Positions 13,784 through 14,336 of a stretch of 14,336 nt of DNA are shown here, in pieces; positions within the stretch are counted from its first letter, which is position 1, and every line of letters starts with the position of its first letter. A program made the translations under genes and the position numbers. The DNA is from Planctomycetota bacterium. Lineage in GTDB: Bacteria; Planctomycetota; Planctomycetia; Gemmatales; Gemmataceae. The notes under the pieces were generated by a model. The model saw nothing but the letters and a program-made list of their open reading frames with translations, searched no databases and was not told the origin of the DNA. The stretch is from assembly GCA_018970845.1 (NCBI GenBank), contig JAGWVO010000050.1, forward strand, positions 1-14,336. The letters are read 5' to 3'.

Positions 13784-14336
13784 TTAGTGGCGGAAAAGGA
13801 ACTCTTTGGCGTTGATGAGGGCCCAGTGAAGATCTTCAAGCCCACGCCTGCGATCCTTCACCTTGGCAATGTGGGCGACAGCAATTTTCTCGTCCTCCGC
13901 TGATGGTGGACGGGAAAGGGTGTTGTAGTAGAGATCATCCAATATCTCCTTGTCGGACTTGCCAGCCTGAATGAGGCGGCCAACCCGATTGGTTGCCGAC
14001 CGTAGTTTATCATTGATCGTCGGCCCGTTGATCAGTTGAAGGGCTTGCGCGAGGTTGCTATCGCTTTCGCGCTCACATTCGCAAGCCAACTCACGGGCGG
14101 GTTGGCCGAAGGTCTTGAGGAAAAGGTTGTTGACCTCGCCGTCAGGCAACTGGGTGGCGCGGGTGCCCGCTGGCAGGCCAGCGAATTTCTCCGGCATTTC
14201 CGTCGCCTGGCAGATGGCGTCAAGCAACTGCTCGGCAGTCAGCAACCTCGAGACGGCGTGACTGAAGTACCTGTTGTCATCCTTGTTTCCGTCATTGGTT
14301 GTCGCGGAAAGCTGATAGGTGCGTGAGTTCATGATC
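13784..14336 (-). CDS. DUF1553 protein, C-terminal part; 5' end outside window
   Basis: The frame is open to the right edge; the Met at 14332 is preceded by an Ile codon and is internal. The visible 184 residues match the DUF1553 C-terminus, which in planctomycetes normally closes a large PSCyt1-DUF1549-DUF1553 cytochrome-like protein. Recognisable parts are SRTYQLSATTN near the visible start, RYFSHAVSRLLTAEQLLDAI, the LFLKTFGQPARELACECER block, QALQLINGP, and the ending LSRPPSAEDEKIA with DLHWALINAKEFLFRH and a TAA stop. Cys residues occur in ACECER. Function is unknown. It is followed on the same strand by the NagA-like gene after 20 nt. Confidence 0.92.
   Translation of the reverse strand, partial: IMNSRTYQLSATTNDGNKDDNRYFSHAVSRLLTAEQLLDAICQATEMPEKFAGLPAGTRATQLPDGEVNNLFLKTFGQPARELACECERESDSNLAQALQLINGPTINDKLRSATNRVGRLIQAGKSDKEILDDLYYNTLSRPPSAEDEKIAVAHIAKVKDRRRGLEDLHWALINAKEFLFRH

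Overview
The gene families point to a Planctomycetota bacterium. The window has a PSCyt1/DUF1587-DUF1595-DUF1592-DUF1588-DUF1585 cytochrome-like protein beside a DUF1552 protein, the end of a DUF1553 protein, a DUF1080 (3-keto-disaccharide hydrolase-like) protein, a PQQ-like beta-propeller protein and the remains of a sulfatase-modifying-factor-like gene. Some Verrucomicrobiota carry similar sets, so the phylum is an inference. The DNA is moderately GC-rich and gene-dense, and most genes lie in short operons with overlapping or nearly touching ends.

Left block (1-3340, minus strand): a possible four-gene operon reads leftward from a good sigma70-type promoter (3292-3320). It holds a small protein of unknown function, an ECF sigma factor, a zinc-finger anti-sigma factor with one membrane span (1 nt after the sigma stop) and a secreted alpha/beta hydrolase of prolyl-oligopeptidase type that runs off the left edge. 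This gene has no stop codon inside the window, and its reading frame is open for 615 codons.

Centre-left (3347-5570, plus strand): a YkgJ-type cysteine-cluster protein followed by an intrinsic terminator, then greA and a DUF3500 protein, closed by a 16-bp perfect hairpin. A gene-free stretch of about 370 bp follows, with an 18-bp perfect inverted repeat and an operator-like palindrome just upstream of the next operon.

Centre (5941-10773, plus strand): four tightly coupled genes, DUF1592-type cytochrome, DUF1552 protein (4-nt overlap), divergent cysteine-cluster protein (4-nt overlap) and exported PQQ-like propeller (43-nt overlap). This looks like an envelope-associated module of unknown biochemical function. 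Downstream, on the opposite strand, is a frameshifted remnant of a formylglycine-generating-enzyme-like gene (10781 to about 11013).

Right block: a DUF1080 protein and a dienelactone-hydrolase-family protein on plus meet, with a 4-bp gap, a minus-strand NagA-like amidohydrolase in which the usual metal-ligand Glu is Tyr. Upstream of that gene on the minus strand is the C-terminal part of a DUF1553 protein that continues past the right edge.
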